Assembly: GCA_950295325.1 (NCBI GenBank)
Contig: OX485809.1
Coordinates: 8,184,001 to 8,248,000, forward strand
Direction: 5' to 3'
Origin: Polytrichum commune
Lineage: Eukaryota; Streptophyta; Polytrichopsida; Polytrichales; Polytrichaceae
Length of the DNA: 64,000 nucleotides
The notes under the pieces were generated by a model. It was not told where the DNA came from, did no database searches, and saw only the letters and a program-made list of their open reading frames with translations. Below, in pieces: positions 40,862-52,215 of this stretch; the first letter of the stretch is position 1; each line of letters begins with the position of its first letter. A program made the position numbers and the translations under genes.

Positions 40862-41190
40862 GCTACACTAAATATGATATTTAGTGTTTGATACACTAAA
40901 TACGAATGCATACACTAAATGTCAATAACCCTATGAAAGGAAGTAACATCAAATATAAACCCAAACGCTAAATATCAACTATGATAATATGTGGAAGTTA
41001 CATGTTTGAATTCAGTGTTAGTAAAGATATGGAAAAAATATACAATCATGATTAAAAAAAAGAATTCCAACATCTCTTCTAGCATATCTACTACCACTAC
41101 TTGTCAAGGAATTGAAAATTAGTGTTGAGATAGGTAGGATGGTAACAACATTAAATATAATCAAACACTAAATATCATATTTAGTGTAGT
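40862..41190 (+). mobile_element. TTTAGTGT-family MITE, copy C
   Basis: Same orientation and internal order as copy A, with terminal repeats around AATATGATATTTAGTGTTTG. Its right end, CATATTTAGTGTAGT, is also the first part of each unit in the adjacent 67-bp minisatellite. Confidence 0.8.
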
Positions 41191-41593
41191 GAGTATTGGA
41201 TAAAGTAAAGATTCATATGAGGTCCGAAAACTATGAGAAAATCATATTTAGTGTAGTGAGTATTGGATAAAGTAAAGATTCATATGAGATCCAAAAAGTA
41301 TGAGAAAATCATATTTAGTGTAGTGAGTATTGGATAAAGCAAAGATTCATATGAGGTCCGAAAAGTATGAGAAAATTATATTTAGTGTAGTGAGTATTGG
41401 ATAGAGTAAAGATTCATATGAGATCCAAAAAGTATGAGAAAATCATATTTAGTGTAGTGAGTATTGGATAAAGTAAAGATTCATATGAGGTCCGAAAAGT
41501 AGTGAGTATTGGATAAAGTAAAGATTCATATGAGGTCCGAAAAGTATGAGAAAATCATATTTAATGTAGTGAGTATTGGATAAAGTAAAGATT

Positions 41594-41866
41594 CGTAACC
41601 GGTTGGCCGCTTTGTTTCGCCGAGGTGGCACTACACGATTGGCTCTGAGCACACAAGTTTGCAGACGATAACCTCGACATCCCAACCGGTTATGATCTAA
41701 ATCGGATATAGACAGATTACAAAATCACTTAAAGCCGGTTATAAGCAATTTGAAACGAATATGAGAACTATTCCGACACGTGGCATTTTAAGGATGCTCA
41801 AATTTCAACAGGTGACCCACTGTTTAGGTCACCTGCGCGGCTCAACAAAGCGGCCAACCGGTTACG
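41594..41866. mobile_element. Foldback MITE with 23-bp perfect inverted ends
   Basis: The 23-base left end (starting CGTAACCGGTTGGCCGC) is an exact inverted match of the right end (finishing GCGGCCAACCGGTTACG). The inner bases continue as an imperfect inverted repeat. Non-coding, about 273 bp, inserted in the 67-bp array. Confidence 0.8.
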
Positions 41867-41869
41867 TCC

Positions 41870-41996
41870 GGTAATCGTTTTATTGGAACCGGTCATCAGT
41901 GCAGAACATGTTTTGTCCAGCTGGCTCGCCCTCGCGGGCTCGCCACCTTGACAGAACCGGTTCTGCACCGATAACCTTTCCAATAAAACGATTACC
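41870..41996. mobile_element. Second foldback MITE (127 bp), adjacent to the first
   Basis: The ends GGTAATCGTTTTATTGGA and TCCAATAAAACGATTACC are exact inverted repeats of 18 bp. Pairing extends with mismatches to about 38 bp (GTGCAGAAC with GTTCTGCAC). It lies 3 bp from the first element and ends just before the minisatellite resumes. Confidence 0.75.
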
Positions 41997-42765
41997 TAAT
42001 ACATATGAGTTCCAAAAAGTATGAGAAAATCATATTTAGTGTAGTGAGTATTGGATAGAGTGAAGATTCATATGAGGTCCGAAAAGTATGAGAAAATTTT
42101 GCCACAGCCTCGGATTGGATTTGCTAGCCAACACGTATCAATCACTTTGTAAATATCCGGGGAGAGAAAAGTGCTAGCTATCTCCTTTGTGCGAGTGCCC
42201 ATTTAAGACCCGGATTCCTTATTGATAAGACACCGAAACCGACTCTTCCTTCCTTTTTTTTTCTTTTTTTTTGTGTTTTGGTGCCGTACTGTCGGGCTTT
42301 ACGGAGATAGGAGGCTAGTCAATGGCACGCTCGTGTGTGGGTAGGGCCGTTGGCGGTTATTATGTGTACATGTTGTTTGACTAGCATCCAATCAAAAAAG
42401 GGTCTAGCTATACCGGGGTATATAATAAAATCGGTGATGTTGGTTATTTCTTGGAAGCATGGGTTTCGCCAACGAAGGCTCCGACGTGGCAAACGGCTTC
42501 GCCCACAAATTGACCTCCACAAAATGCGCTTTTCAAAAGGTTGCAATAGATAGTAGAGAATGTCAAGGTCCTTCACTTATAGAAACGTATGTTGTAGTAC
42601 CTATCGCTAGTTTATTGATATATAGGAATAAGGCGGAGTGGATAACTATGCCTCGTCAAATCCTCATTACGACGCACGACACATCGTGAAGCTAACCGTA
42701 GCCTCCCATGAGCTTTTCGGCGTTTGTTGAATAAGATAGTCGATGAGTGAAACATATGGAGATTA

Positions 42766-43137
42766 AAGGCCGGTTCGTAGACTACGGTGAAGAAGTGTCA
42801 CTCGCCGGTCAAGAAGGTAAGGCTATTTGGGGCAATGCTTGGTATGGTGGATAAGAAGGCAAAAAGAGTCCCAAAAACGTCTCGAGTTGGAGTTCTCTCG
42901 AGTTCAAGTTTCTTGTCAAAGGATTTGAGGTTGCCCGACAAACTTGACTTTTGCGGAGATTCGCTAGCAAGAACGTGTTGCCATGTGGGCATCCATGCTT
43001 GAAGTGATCCATTGGAGAAGTCATGGCCGTGGTGTAAACCCCAGCTAGTGAAGAACCCATTTTGTAACCAATCCTATTACTCCATTCCCTTAAAATCTTG
43101 GCTATTGCACTTCTTCACTGTAGTCTAAACCGGCCTT
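42766..43137. mobile_element. TIR element AAGGCCGGTT...AACCGGCCTT (372 bp)
   Basis: The left end AAGGCCGGTT is followed by TAGACTACGGTGAAGAAGTG. The right end is the inverted form with one or two changes (CACTTCTTCACTGTAGTCTA, then AACCGGCCTT). Flanks TAA and TGA would allow a 3-bp target, so a PIF/Harbinger (Tourist-like) origin is possible but unproven. Short ORFs inside are not conserved. Confidence 0.6.
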
Positions 43138-43264
43138 GAGTAGGGGAACGCCGTAGTAACTTAGCAAAGTTAGTATTTTTTTGAGTGAGCGAGTGAGTGA
43201 GAGAGGGTGCCACAAGTCACATTGTGATTGGTTGGAAGTTGGAACATGTCAAAAGTTGATGTGA

Positions 43265-43490
43265 CATGAAAATATACACTCTACACTCTGTAGTATCGTA
43301 CCTATGGCAACCAAATTGCACGTGATATTACAAAATTTTGTAGTGTTAACATGGATGCATGAAAATAGAGGATAAGTGTAGCATGTGACATTATGGAATA
43401 ATACAAAGCGCAACATTGTATTCTTGAAATTGATGATTTCATACATGGGACATGGATAACACCCCAAGTCGCACACATACGCAAAGCTTA
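43265..43490 (-). repeat. Dispersed repeat of about 220 bp, copy 2 (inverted)
   Basis: This is the reverse complement of 32603-32825 and 50145-50355. Similarity to the third copy continues past 43490 (GGACCTTGGTGCAAGACCCC), so those two copies share a longer ancestor. Confidence 0.6.
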
Positions 43491-43780
43491 TGTACGATCG
43501 GGCAATCCAAGAAGTTGAGAAACACTTTGTATAGGACCTTGGTGCAAGACCCCAACATGGAGCATATCGGGATGATTAATAAGAGGGTGACATGGAGAAT
43601 GATACAATTATGGATCTACAAAAATTTGGAGATGAAAAAAATTGGTTAGGATCTCTAGTAAATGGGCAACCAAATGATATTGATTTTGGGTTAAGAATGA
43701 AATTTCAGAGTTGTCGTTTACATGTTAGTTAAAATGAATGACCGGAAACAACATGAGCAAGGCCAATTGATTTAGCATTC

Positions 43781-44053
43781 TTATTTAAGATCAGTTGAGT
43801 AAACAACACAATTCTTCAAACTCCGCAAGCAAAAAATTGGAGTTTGTTCGAAAAATGGAGAAAGATGTTGCATGTTTCTCAACATGTCTCTCACATCGAC
43901 GTCCATGTTGATAGATGGATTACCCCCCTCCTCTAATTCATTAGCGTTGAAAAAATTGCATGACAACATAGTTGTAGGCATCACCATGTAACATATGACC
44001 AAAAGCTCATCGAACTCCTCAATCAAACGCATCATCGGTGGTGTAGTCTTCAT
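43781..44053 (-). CDS. Small ORF of 90 codons, unknown
   Basis: The product starts MKTTPPMMRLIEEFDELL and contains NANELEEGGNPSINMDVDV. Composition is protein-like and acidic, more so than other ORFs in this gene-poor region. I do not recognise a family. It lies within repeat-rich DNA and could be a leftover of a transposon accessory gene or simply chance. Confidence 0.2.
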   Translation of the reverse strand: MKTTPPMMRLIEEFDELLVICYMVMPTTMLSCNFFNANELEEGGNPSINMDVDVRDMLRNMQHLSPFFEQTPIFCLRSLKNCVVYSTDLK

Positions 44054-44379
44054 TCAAATCAAATCAATCCATGTCTATGTTACCAAACTTACACCTAAAA
44101 TTCATCAACTAAATTTATGCAATCAAATCAATCCTAAACCCTAATGCAAGCCAATCCTGTCATCCATCTAATTAAGCAATCAGCCTCGTGTAGTCAACCC
44201 TAAACCCTAACAAACTGAGGTGCCTAATCAACCTCGTAGACATCTGCTCAACAGCTTAAAGCCACTTCACACACGAGACTGAGAGCCCGTGACCATTGCA
44301 CTTCAAGCACTCTCATTGGTGGAGAAGGCGGAGCCGGTCCAAGTTTGCTTCACACTAGTACGCTTGAGGTACCAACGGA

Positions 44380-44770
44380 GTACTTGAATGCAAAATGGGT
44401 GCAAAGTCTACATGGATTCCTACATGGCATTGAATGATCGTGTTTCATGGTCACTTGGACTATTCTCAAAAATCATCTCTTGGAGGTAGGCCTAACACAA
44501 AACCGGGAGACTATGACACTCTGAATGTTCACAACCATTGGTTTATTCTATTTTATGATGTGTGAGGTCCTGCATGAATAGAAATTCATTGAAATAACAT
44601 ATGGTTGAGGGCCCGGTCACATATGGCTTCACATTTCACTTGAGGGTCCGTGACCACACCACATGATTTTGGAGGTGTGTTGGGACGGCCTTTGGGACAC
44701 TTTCTTTTGGGCTCTCACAATTTCAAGGTCATGGCTCTTGGCATGTGTGTGAAGTGGCCCTAAGTTGTTG
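44380..44770 (+). repeat. Dispersed repeat of about 390 bp, copy 1
   Basis: It matches 51840-52215 in direct orientation. Landmarks are AAAGTCTACATG, ATGGTCACTTGGACTA, GAGGGCCCGGTCACATATG, ACCACACxACATGATTTTGG and TTTTGGGCTCTCAC. Non-coding, with no clear ends. Confidence 0.7.
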
Positions 44771-45589
44771 CTATTCAACGGGCCGAACCCAACTAGTCGT
44801 GAAGAATGGGCCACTACTATATGGGTTGCATGTGAGCCCGCTCACTTGACATTGAAGCAATATAGCCACCATCCCCTCTTTCTACCTTTTAGGGGACTTT
44901 TTGATAAGCTTATAAAGGGGGGTTTGATGCCCCAATACATACCCAATACCTCCCTTAACTTTTCAGTCAACTCTATTGCCCTTTGCATTTGGCGATCTCC
45001 TGCCTTACTGCATGGAAAGGAGGATATATATCATGCTCTTGTTGTCATAACATTATTGAGTTGTTATTAACCGTTCCAATCTAATGATATCGGTACACTA
45101 CTTCACCCAAGTTTTTTCAGCCTGAATATGTCAGTGTTTTGCTGTGAGAATAAACAATGTTATTCCATATAGCATTTGGTTTATTCCCGGTCCCAACGAA
45201 CATACAAACTCAATTGAATAATGTTATGATACTTCTTTGACCAGTTTGACATTAAACATTCGACATGCCAAAACGCTTGTCTATTCCAAATGCTTGTAAT
45301 AAGTCGGATCACATGGTGCAAATCCTTGTGAATAAAGATTAAGGTAAGTTACACAAACTTATAATTGTTGTCTCCACCATTTCGACATGTAGAAAGATCT
45401 TAGTACAAGTGATAATTACATGAGCACATTAACAAAGCCGAATGGAGAGAACAAAAAAATGCTGAGAGGTTCCATCTTTTAGAGTCAAGATGGATACCTC
45501 AGTTTCCATGCTTCAATTATCGCTCATAGATCTCCATAAGCAGTTTCCTTCCGCATATATCCGTTTTAGTTTGAAAGGTTGCACATACG
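44771..45589. other. Intergenic, nothing recognised
   Basis: A 101-codon ORF at 44765-45070 has no familiar motif and partly overlaps the repeat before it. No other structure seen. Confidence 0.4.
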
Positions 45590-46060
45590 TTGAAAAATGC
45601 CTATGGTAGAAAAAAAAAGGAAAGCAACGAAAATAAGCCAATTCAGCCAGAAACAGTTTGAGATTTGTGCAACATTTCAAAAATGGAGGTGAGGAAATGA
45701 TGAGGAATGCAACTTATTTGTAATTTTTTCCCTTGTAAATATTTGGTTGCATTTTCCGAAGAGGTAAATAAGTCAAACCTCCTACTTGTAAAATGGTAGT
45801 CTCCTTAATTTCAGCATCAAGATATTATACTCTGCGTATGGTAGCACACAAAACGGTTGATTTAATGACACTCAAAAGTGATCCCAAGTGGTGTGAAACA
45901 TGGCTTATCCGGTCAATCATTGCATTCGACCCATCATTGCATCCTTTTCGGGCCATCACTTTTATAACAAGCCATTTTGGGTCCATACAAGAATCATTCT
46001 TGCTCCTAGTCTAGTGCATCAGTAGTGGTCATTCACTATTTTCCATTTTTCTTCATTATT
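45590..46060 (+). repeat. Dispersed repeat of about 450 bp, copy 2
   Basis: Direct partner of 24100-24600 with conserved landmark order. Confidence 0.65.
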
Positions 46061-46389
46061 GCATGTCTTATCTTATATACCTCATATCGGGAGTTGGGAT
46101 CATTGGTTTCAGACACATCTAAGAAAATCTTGGATCTGTGGTTTGGCATTCGTGTGGAATGGGCTGGTTCATAACACTACTCAACTAATGAGCGGTGTTC
46201 ATGGGCCCATCAATAGATTCGAGAATAAAGACTCTAGATACCCAAGTCCCAGTGCTTCAAATTAAATACAATGTCAAGGCAGTTGAACACAACTCATCAC
46301 CTGAGTAATGTTGTGTGAGGTAATAAATAACCAATGTCATGCAATTTGACATAAATTTGAGCCCGTTGGCCCTACTTTGCTCAAGAATC

Positions 46390-46560
46390 CTCTTGGTGCA
46401 GGGTGGGGTAAACTGCCTACCTTGCTGTGGGTGGGCTCTTGGCTTCCTACCTACCTAACTAGTTGTTCCCGTCAAGTAGAGAGAATATTTCACAGCGGGA
46501 ATCGAACTGCCAACTACTCCGTTTGGAAATGGGTACCTCTCCACTAATACCCAACACTTT
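46390..46560 (-). mobile_element. tRNA-derived SINE
   Basis: On the minus strand an A box TAGTGGAGAGG (46546-46536) and a B box GTTCGATTCCC (46507-46497) lie 28 nt apart, as in a tRNA-type RNA polymerase III promoter. The head does not fold into an intact tRNA. The body runs on to about 46390. No 3' tail or target duplication was fixed. Confidence 0.55.
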
Positions 46561-46569
46561 AGGGTCATC

Positions 46570-47846
46570 TCGGACCTATGTGTGGCAATGGCAATCATGG
46601 TTAAGTTAAAGTTCCTCTATGAGACGGCCCAAACCTTTCATTGGTTCCAAAGCTTAAAATAACAACAACATTAGTAGCAATGACACAATGCCAAATAGAA
46701 TATTGGTCTCTATTATTTACTCCTTTCTTTTATTTTCTCTACAACATAACATTATTGATCCATAATAGTGTTATGTTCAGATCCATAATAATGTTATGTG
46801 GGATCGGCAATATTATATAGAATGTTCCCAAATATTTCATACATTCAGTCTAAGTGTGGGAAACATCCGAAACTATTATGTGAAATGTTGTCAGTCCCAA
46901 AGATCGTTGTCATGGATCTGAATAATGTTATGAATTCTACTACCTAAAATTCTATACAATAAAATTCTAAAATATCGAAGCGCACATGACCTCCCACAAA
47001 CCAATTGGATAGTAATTTAGCTTGAGTTTTGCCAAGAAACTCATAAGTTGTCATACTTTTAAATACATCGATGATTCAGGACGTCATTCTCTTTCAACAA
47101 ATAAAAATGAAATTTGCCTTCCGGTTCCCCCAATGTTTTATTCTTATGTTCCACACTCTCCCACCCTATACATCATGGCTCAGTTCCCTAACACTTAGTA
47201 GAAATTGAACCCCTATAGGTTGTTGTTGATTCATTCCAATTTAAACTTACTAGACGATCAATGGTTCTTAACTCTCGTTTAGGAGTTAATTTAGCTTAAA
47301 ACTTAATGATCCCCATACTCTACCATAATAATCAACGATTTCATTCTTCCTTGTCAATCCAGTCTAGAATTTGACACCTTATTTAAGAAATGTGAACAAC
47401 ATAAACCCTTGAGGTATTGGACATGTTAGAGCGTAGCGTTCACTTTCCCAAGGTGATTTGCTTAGAGAATTTTTATTTTTAACTATTATTCTCTCTTCAT
47501 GACCGCATGTATAGAAAATTTTCCTACAAATCTCTCTTTCTCTTCTTGTAAATGTTATGGAAGCAAGTTCCCATGATGATTCTTAAAATTTCCTATGTTA
47601 CAAAATGCACTATACGGGGAAGTGATGAGGATCTTGATGTGGAATTTTGCTAACCTTAACCATGTTATATAGCTTACATTTCTACCGTGTCAAATTAAAG
47701 GTCAAGTGATCTCAATTTTTGGGTGAATTGTGGTTGAAGACAATTATATAGGGATGGTCACGGACATAAAGTTTGTTCCAAATTTGCAAGTTGCAACTGT
47801 ACAGATGTAGTCCAGAATTCATCCTCCATAAATTCTGGTTTTACAA
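46570..47846. other. AT-rich intergenic DNA with a small palindrome cluster
   Basis: At 46743-46800 the motif CATAACATTATT and its inverse AATAATGTTATG alternate with GATCCATAAT, giving a possible hairpin. No gene seen. Confidence 0.4.
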
Positions 47847-48068
47847 GTCAACTCCAAAACATGTGTTCAAATTCTACATTAAAATATACATTTGATAGAG
47901 TGGACAACCTCAACACGTGCAGATAAATTCTACGTTGAAATACATGTTTTGATACAATGTCAACTCCAAAACATGTGTTCAAGTTCTACGTTAAAATACA
48001 TTTTTGATACGAGGTCAACTCTAAAACATGTCGTCAGAATGTACATTAATATACATGTTTGATATGAG
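47847..48068 (+). repeat. Minisatellite of 55-56 bp, four units
   Basis: Units start at 47847, 47903, 47959 and 48014. Each is close to GTCAACTCCAAAACATGTG followed by TTCTACxTTAAAATACAT and TTTGATA. Confidence 0.8.
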
Positions 48069-48082
48069 GTCCATCACTACTG

Positions 48083-48281
48083 GTCGGGGAGATTTTTGAG
48101 CATATTAATTGGTTGAGATCCTAGTGTTTGCGAGTCCAACCGGTTTTCCTTTATTAAATTGGGGTATATTCTATAAATTCCTCCAAAATGATCGATAATT
48201 TGCCTAAAGTCTTGAACTTCAACCGGTTATTTTTCAAAGTCAACCGGTTCGTTTGTAACTAACCGCCAGTTCTCCCTGATC
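48083..48281 (-). mobile_element. CCGGTT-family element, copy D
   Basis: The ends GGTCGGGGAGAT and AGTTCTCCCTGATCA are the family's inverted ends. The inside carries CAACCGGTTATTTTTCAAAG. It is inverted relative to copy A. A partial fifth copy follows at 49400-49540. Confidence 0.65.
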
Positions 48282-50144
48282 ATTGCACTCCGTAATGTCA
48301 ACCCTTGTAAAGTCACTCACTCTCTAATATCCCAGAACCCTAGGGCACGGATGTTCTTGGTTCAAATCTCACTCCTTAATGTCACATTTCTCTCCCTTGT
48401 AACACATGTTTTGTTATTAATGCGAACCACCATAGAAGTCAGCCCACACCCTCGCATTGCCCCATGTGTCAATATGTGGAGTGTTTTCTTCTTATGCTTA
48501 TTCTTCTTTTTCTTATGCCACTTGTTGAATTGTCGGTGCATGGATCTGTCACAGTGCTCGGGAAGGCCAAGTGGGAGGTTGACATGTGAGGATGGATCAT
48601 GTGTTATGATACCGTAGATTTCCCATGGTATCATTTGTCCTAAACCCTAAACCCTAATCTTGAACCTTGTCTTTCTTCCTCTCACATGTGTTTGCACATC
48701 TCTTAGCAATTCAATCCACCAATGTGGGAAGCTCTTTAAGGAGTTGAATTTGTACAAGTGCGTGCATTACTCATTGTGAAGGTCACTGCTTACTAATCTC
48801 AAAATGCAAGCCCTATTAATAATGCTTTCAACATATCCTTAGAAGCCAAGTTGTTTTCAATATGAGATCGAGCATCACGGAATTGGCGTTATTGTCAGAA
48901 ATTTCCATCAAATGTTGATGAAGATATAGGAGTAGTATTTTATGCATTGGACGACAATGGTGACTTCAAGGTTCGTTTCATACACCGATTTTCAGAAACT
49001 ATAAATATTTTCTTGGCAAATAGTGAAATTCTTCGTTAGATGTTTAGGGTTTCATCCATGTCAGGAATTTGATGTGTTGGTTGTCTCCAAATCAATAAGG
49101 AAGAATATGTTGACCTTTGCAACGCCATCTCTTTGAATTTGAAAGGGCAAGTGAGGTGAGCTCCATGCATGTATGCATTTGGATGACGTCCCTTATACTG
49201 TTTTTTTTTTTTTCATGTATGTTTCTTGAGATGAATTTCTAGTCATCTCAAATGTGCAAAATGTATGTCCCTCATAGTCGTCAATCAATATGTGGAAAGA
49301 GTGGATCCATTTTACCTGAGGGGTGATGTGGTGCCAAATTATAGGCTCATTAGAAGGGGATCTATGAGTCCGAGTTTTGACAATTTTTCATATAGTGTGT
49401 CTGTGTATGGGGAGGATTTTGGCCATTATTGATCAAGATCCTAATGTTTCGAAGACCAACTGGTTACATGTTGACATCTTTCAAGTTTCTTTGCTAAATT
49501 AAGGAATATTATATAAAATCCTATAAATGGATTGGATCAATGTAAAGTCAAATTTTTCTCTCTTAAATCGGAACTACTACACCTTGAGCTTCTTGTCTTC
49601 GATGTTTAATTTTTGCACAAATCTCAATATCATCACTTCATTATGGTTTACACATGACATAAATTAGCAGTGCTAGCAAATACCCTTCCACCATCTAAAC
49701 AATTGCTATTTCCTACTAAGATTGGACTCTACAAAGTGTTTTGCTTGAAGGCAAAAAAAAAGGTAAGATTCAACATCCCAAAAAGGTTCACTTATGCAGA
49801 CATATACACACCAGGATTCCACCACACAACTATTTTCATTCAAAAATCATCAACTTCGATTCTCCTTCATCATCTTCATAAAGCCCACATTGAATGCCCC
49901 AACTTGTCCAAATGTCTCCCTCTTACATCCAAAGCTTCCATAGCTTCACTCAACTCAAAATCAAGATCATATGGTTGCCCACCCACTAACAAACCTAACC
50001 CATTTTCATCATCTCTTAAGTTTGTTAGATCCATAAATGTATCATTCTCTCTTTCATAATCGTCATGATTTGCTCCATGTTGGGGTCTTGCACCAAGGTC
50101 CTATACAAAAGTGTTTCTCAACTTCTTGGATTGCCCAATTCTAC
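48282..50144. other. Intergenic DNA with a partial CCGGTT copy and telomere-like units
   Basis: TTTAGGG-type units (complement) lie at 48640-48657. The part 49400-49540 resembles the GGGGAG end of the CCGGTT family. A 129-codon ORF at 49670-50059 (+) has no known motif and low-complexity serine and lysine composition. Confidence 0.4.
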
Positions 50145-50355
50145 ATAAGCTTTGCATATGTGTGCAGCTTTGGGAGATTATCCATGTCCCATGTATGAAA
50201 CCTTCAATTTCAAAAACACAATGTTGCACTTTGTCTTCTTCCATAATGTCACATGCTACACTAATTCTCTATTATCATGCACCCATGTTAACACTACATA
50301 ACTCCATAATATCACGTGCACTTTGGTTGCCACTGGTGTGATAATACGGAGCTTA
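50145..50355 (+). repeat. Dispersed repeat of about 220 bp, copy 3
   Basis: Matches 32603-32825 on the same strand and 43265-43490 inverted. Confidence 0.65.
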
Positions 50356-51002
50356 GAGTGACTAGTAGGGATTAATGATATGAAATGATATGAAATTGAT
50401 TATAAAGTCCATGAAGCCAAAAGGCTAATGGGACTAAAAGCACATCATGATGGTTTCAAACTACTTAATTTCCTAGAGTGGCAAAGTGTGGTAGCCTATG
50501 TGAGATAGAGGCTAATGCCAACTTGTTGGTCCAATTGAAAGAAAGATCGACTTGAGGCTCTCTAATACTATATTCTCACCTAGTGACAAAAACTTATCTC
50601 TAATGGGGTTCTATAGGGGACATTCCAACACAAAGTGTGCCTCATTTCCAACTGCATTCTAAGAGCAAAAGCGGCGTAATTTGTAATCTTTAGAGATAGA
50701 GATACTTGACCACCGTCCAATTTCAATAGCAAATCTATGATTCGAGTTTCGGTAAGCAACATAAATCTTGCATTGTGGCAGTGGAAATGATTGCTTCAAG
50801 TGCAATTCACATTTGTGTTCAGTATACTCTACACCCTTTCTTGGGTAATTTCAAATTAAAATGAGACTGCGCTTCTTATGTGTCATCTATTGAAAAAATG
50901 TAAAAAGAAGAGAGGCGACTATGATGTTGTCATTGGCATGAATTAACAAATCCTTAATGTAATTCCAAAATGGACATCAAGAGAATAAGAAGGTCCTTGA
51001 AG

Positions 51003-51409
51003 CACGGGGCGATCACACCCCCTTACATTTCATAGCCACGTGCGATAAAAGTTTGCTACCCTATATTACATGCCATAGATAATTTTTAAAATTATGATAT
51101 TTTTTCTACGTACACATAATCATTGATAATATATTTTGTGTATATTTTTAAATTTTTAGTCATCTTCATTTTTTTAGTAATTTGTTTAGTTTAATGTTGC
51201 GTCATTCTAGTTAGAAACGGCATGTTTTATAAAAAAAACAAATCATCAAATTTGGTTACCAATTTTTACTATGTAACAGATACCATGTATATCTACTCAT
51301 GAAAAAAAAATCATAAACTTTTGAACCATTTTGGTGATGCTTTATGTAAAAAGTAGATTTTGTTTTATCGCACGTGGTGTTCAACTTGACAATGAAGTGC
51401 ACCCCCGGG
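51003..51409 (+). mobile_element. CTCGGGG-family element, copy 4 (407 bp)
   Basis: It has a perfect 8-bp duplication CCTTGAAG (50995-51002 and 51410-51417). The left end CACGGGGCGATCACACCCCC matches copy 2. Both ends share the inverted subterminal block CACGTGCGATAAAA. The inside is AT-rich and not shared with the other copies. Confidence 0.8.
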
Positions 51410-51839
51410 CCTTGAAGATTATTGCCTCCTTGCATACATTCACGTTGAACGGGTGAGGACAAGTTAGGCCACATATGAAACTCCCCCAAAGGCAAGCTGC
51501 TAGGTTTCCATATGGTTGGTTGAAAATATACAATTCATTTGGATACTCCCATAATGATTGGGTGGACAATAGTGGCAAACTGCACTAAAAATTAAGTATT
51601 GGGGAGGTCACCCATGTGAGCATTATTGCAACCTTAGGTGGCTTAACCTCGAAGTTTCCATGGGATCTAATTAAAGGCCTTGGGGTTCAAGCCACTTGGA
51701 GGACATGTATATATGAGATGCCATGATTTGATTACAAGTAATGCCAATTGTCATCCAAACATCATAAAATTGACCAAACATCTAATTAGTTGCATCATAA
51801 TAGGTGAATGTTATTAGTGGTGAAATAAAAGTAGTATGT

Positions 51840-52215
51840 GAATGCAAGATGGATGTAAAGTCTACATGAATTCCCACATGGCATCAAATAGATCAGGTTC
51901 CATGGTCACTTGGACTACTTTCAAAAACCACCTCTTGGAGGGTGGCCTGACACAAAACTAGGAGACCAGGGCACTCCAAATGCTCACAACCTTTGATTTA
52001 TTCTATTTTATCATGTGTGAGGACCCACATGAATAGAAACTCATTGAAATAGCATTTAGTTGAGGGCCCGGTCACATATGACTTCACACTACACTTGAGA
52101 AGCCATGACCACACTACATGATTTTGGGGGTGTCTTGGAACGGCCTTTGGACATCCTCTTTTGGGCTCTCACTATTTCATGGTCACGGCTCTTGGCACGT
52201 ATGTGAAGTGGCCTT
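51840..52215 (+). repeat. Dispersed repeat of about 390 bp, copy 2
   Basis: Direct partner of 44380-44770. Confidence 0.7.

Larger units (their letters stand above)
41181..42100 (+). repeat. 67-bp minisatellite, interrupted at 41595-42002
   Basis: Units start at 41181, 41248, 41315, 41382 and 41449 with an exact 67-bp period, then a truncated unit of about 40 bp and further units to 41594. The array resumes at 42003 in mid-unit and ends near 42100. Each unit is the last 15 or so bases of MITE copy C plus about 50 bases (GTATTGGATAAAGTAAAG, CATATGAGGTCCGAAAAG). Units alternate between GGTCCGAAAAG and GATCCAAAAAG variants. Confidence 0.9.

Noticed and set aside
41181-42100. A CRISPR-like array
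   Set aside because: The 67-bp units are contiguous tandem repeats without unique spacers, in a plant nuclear context.
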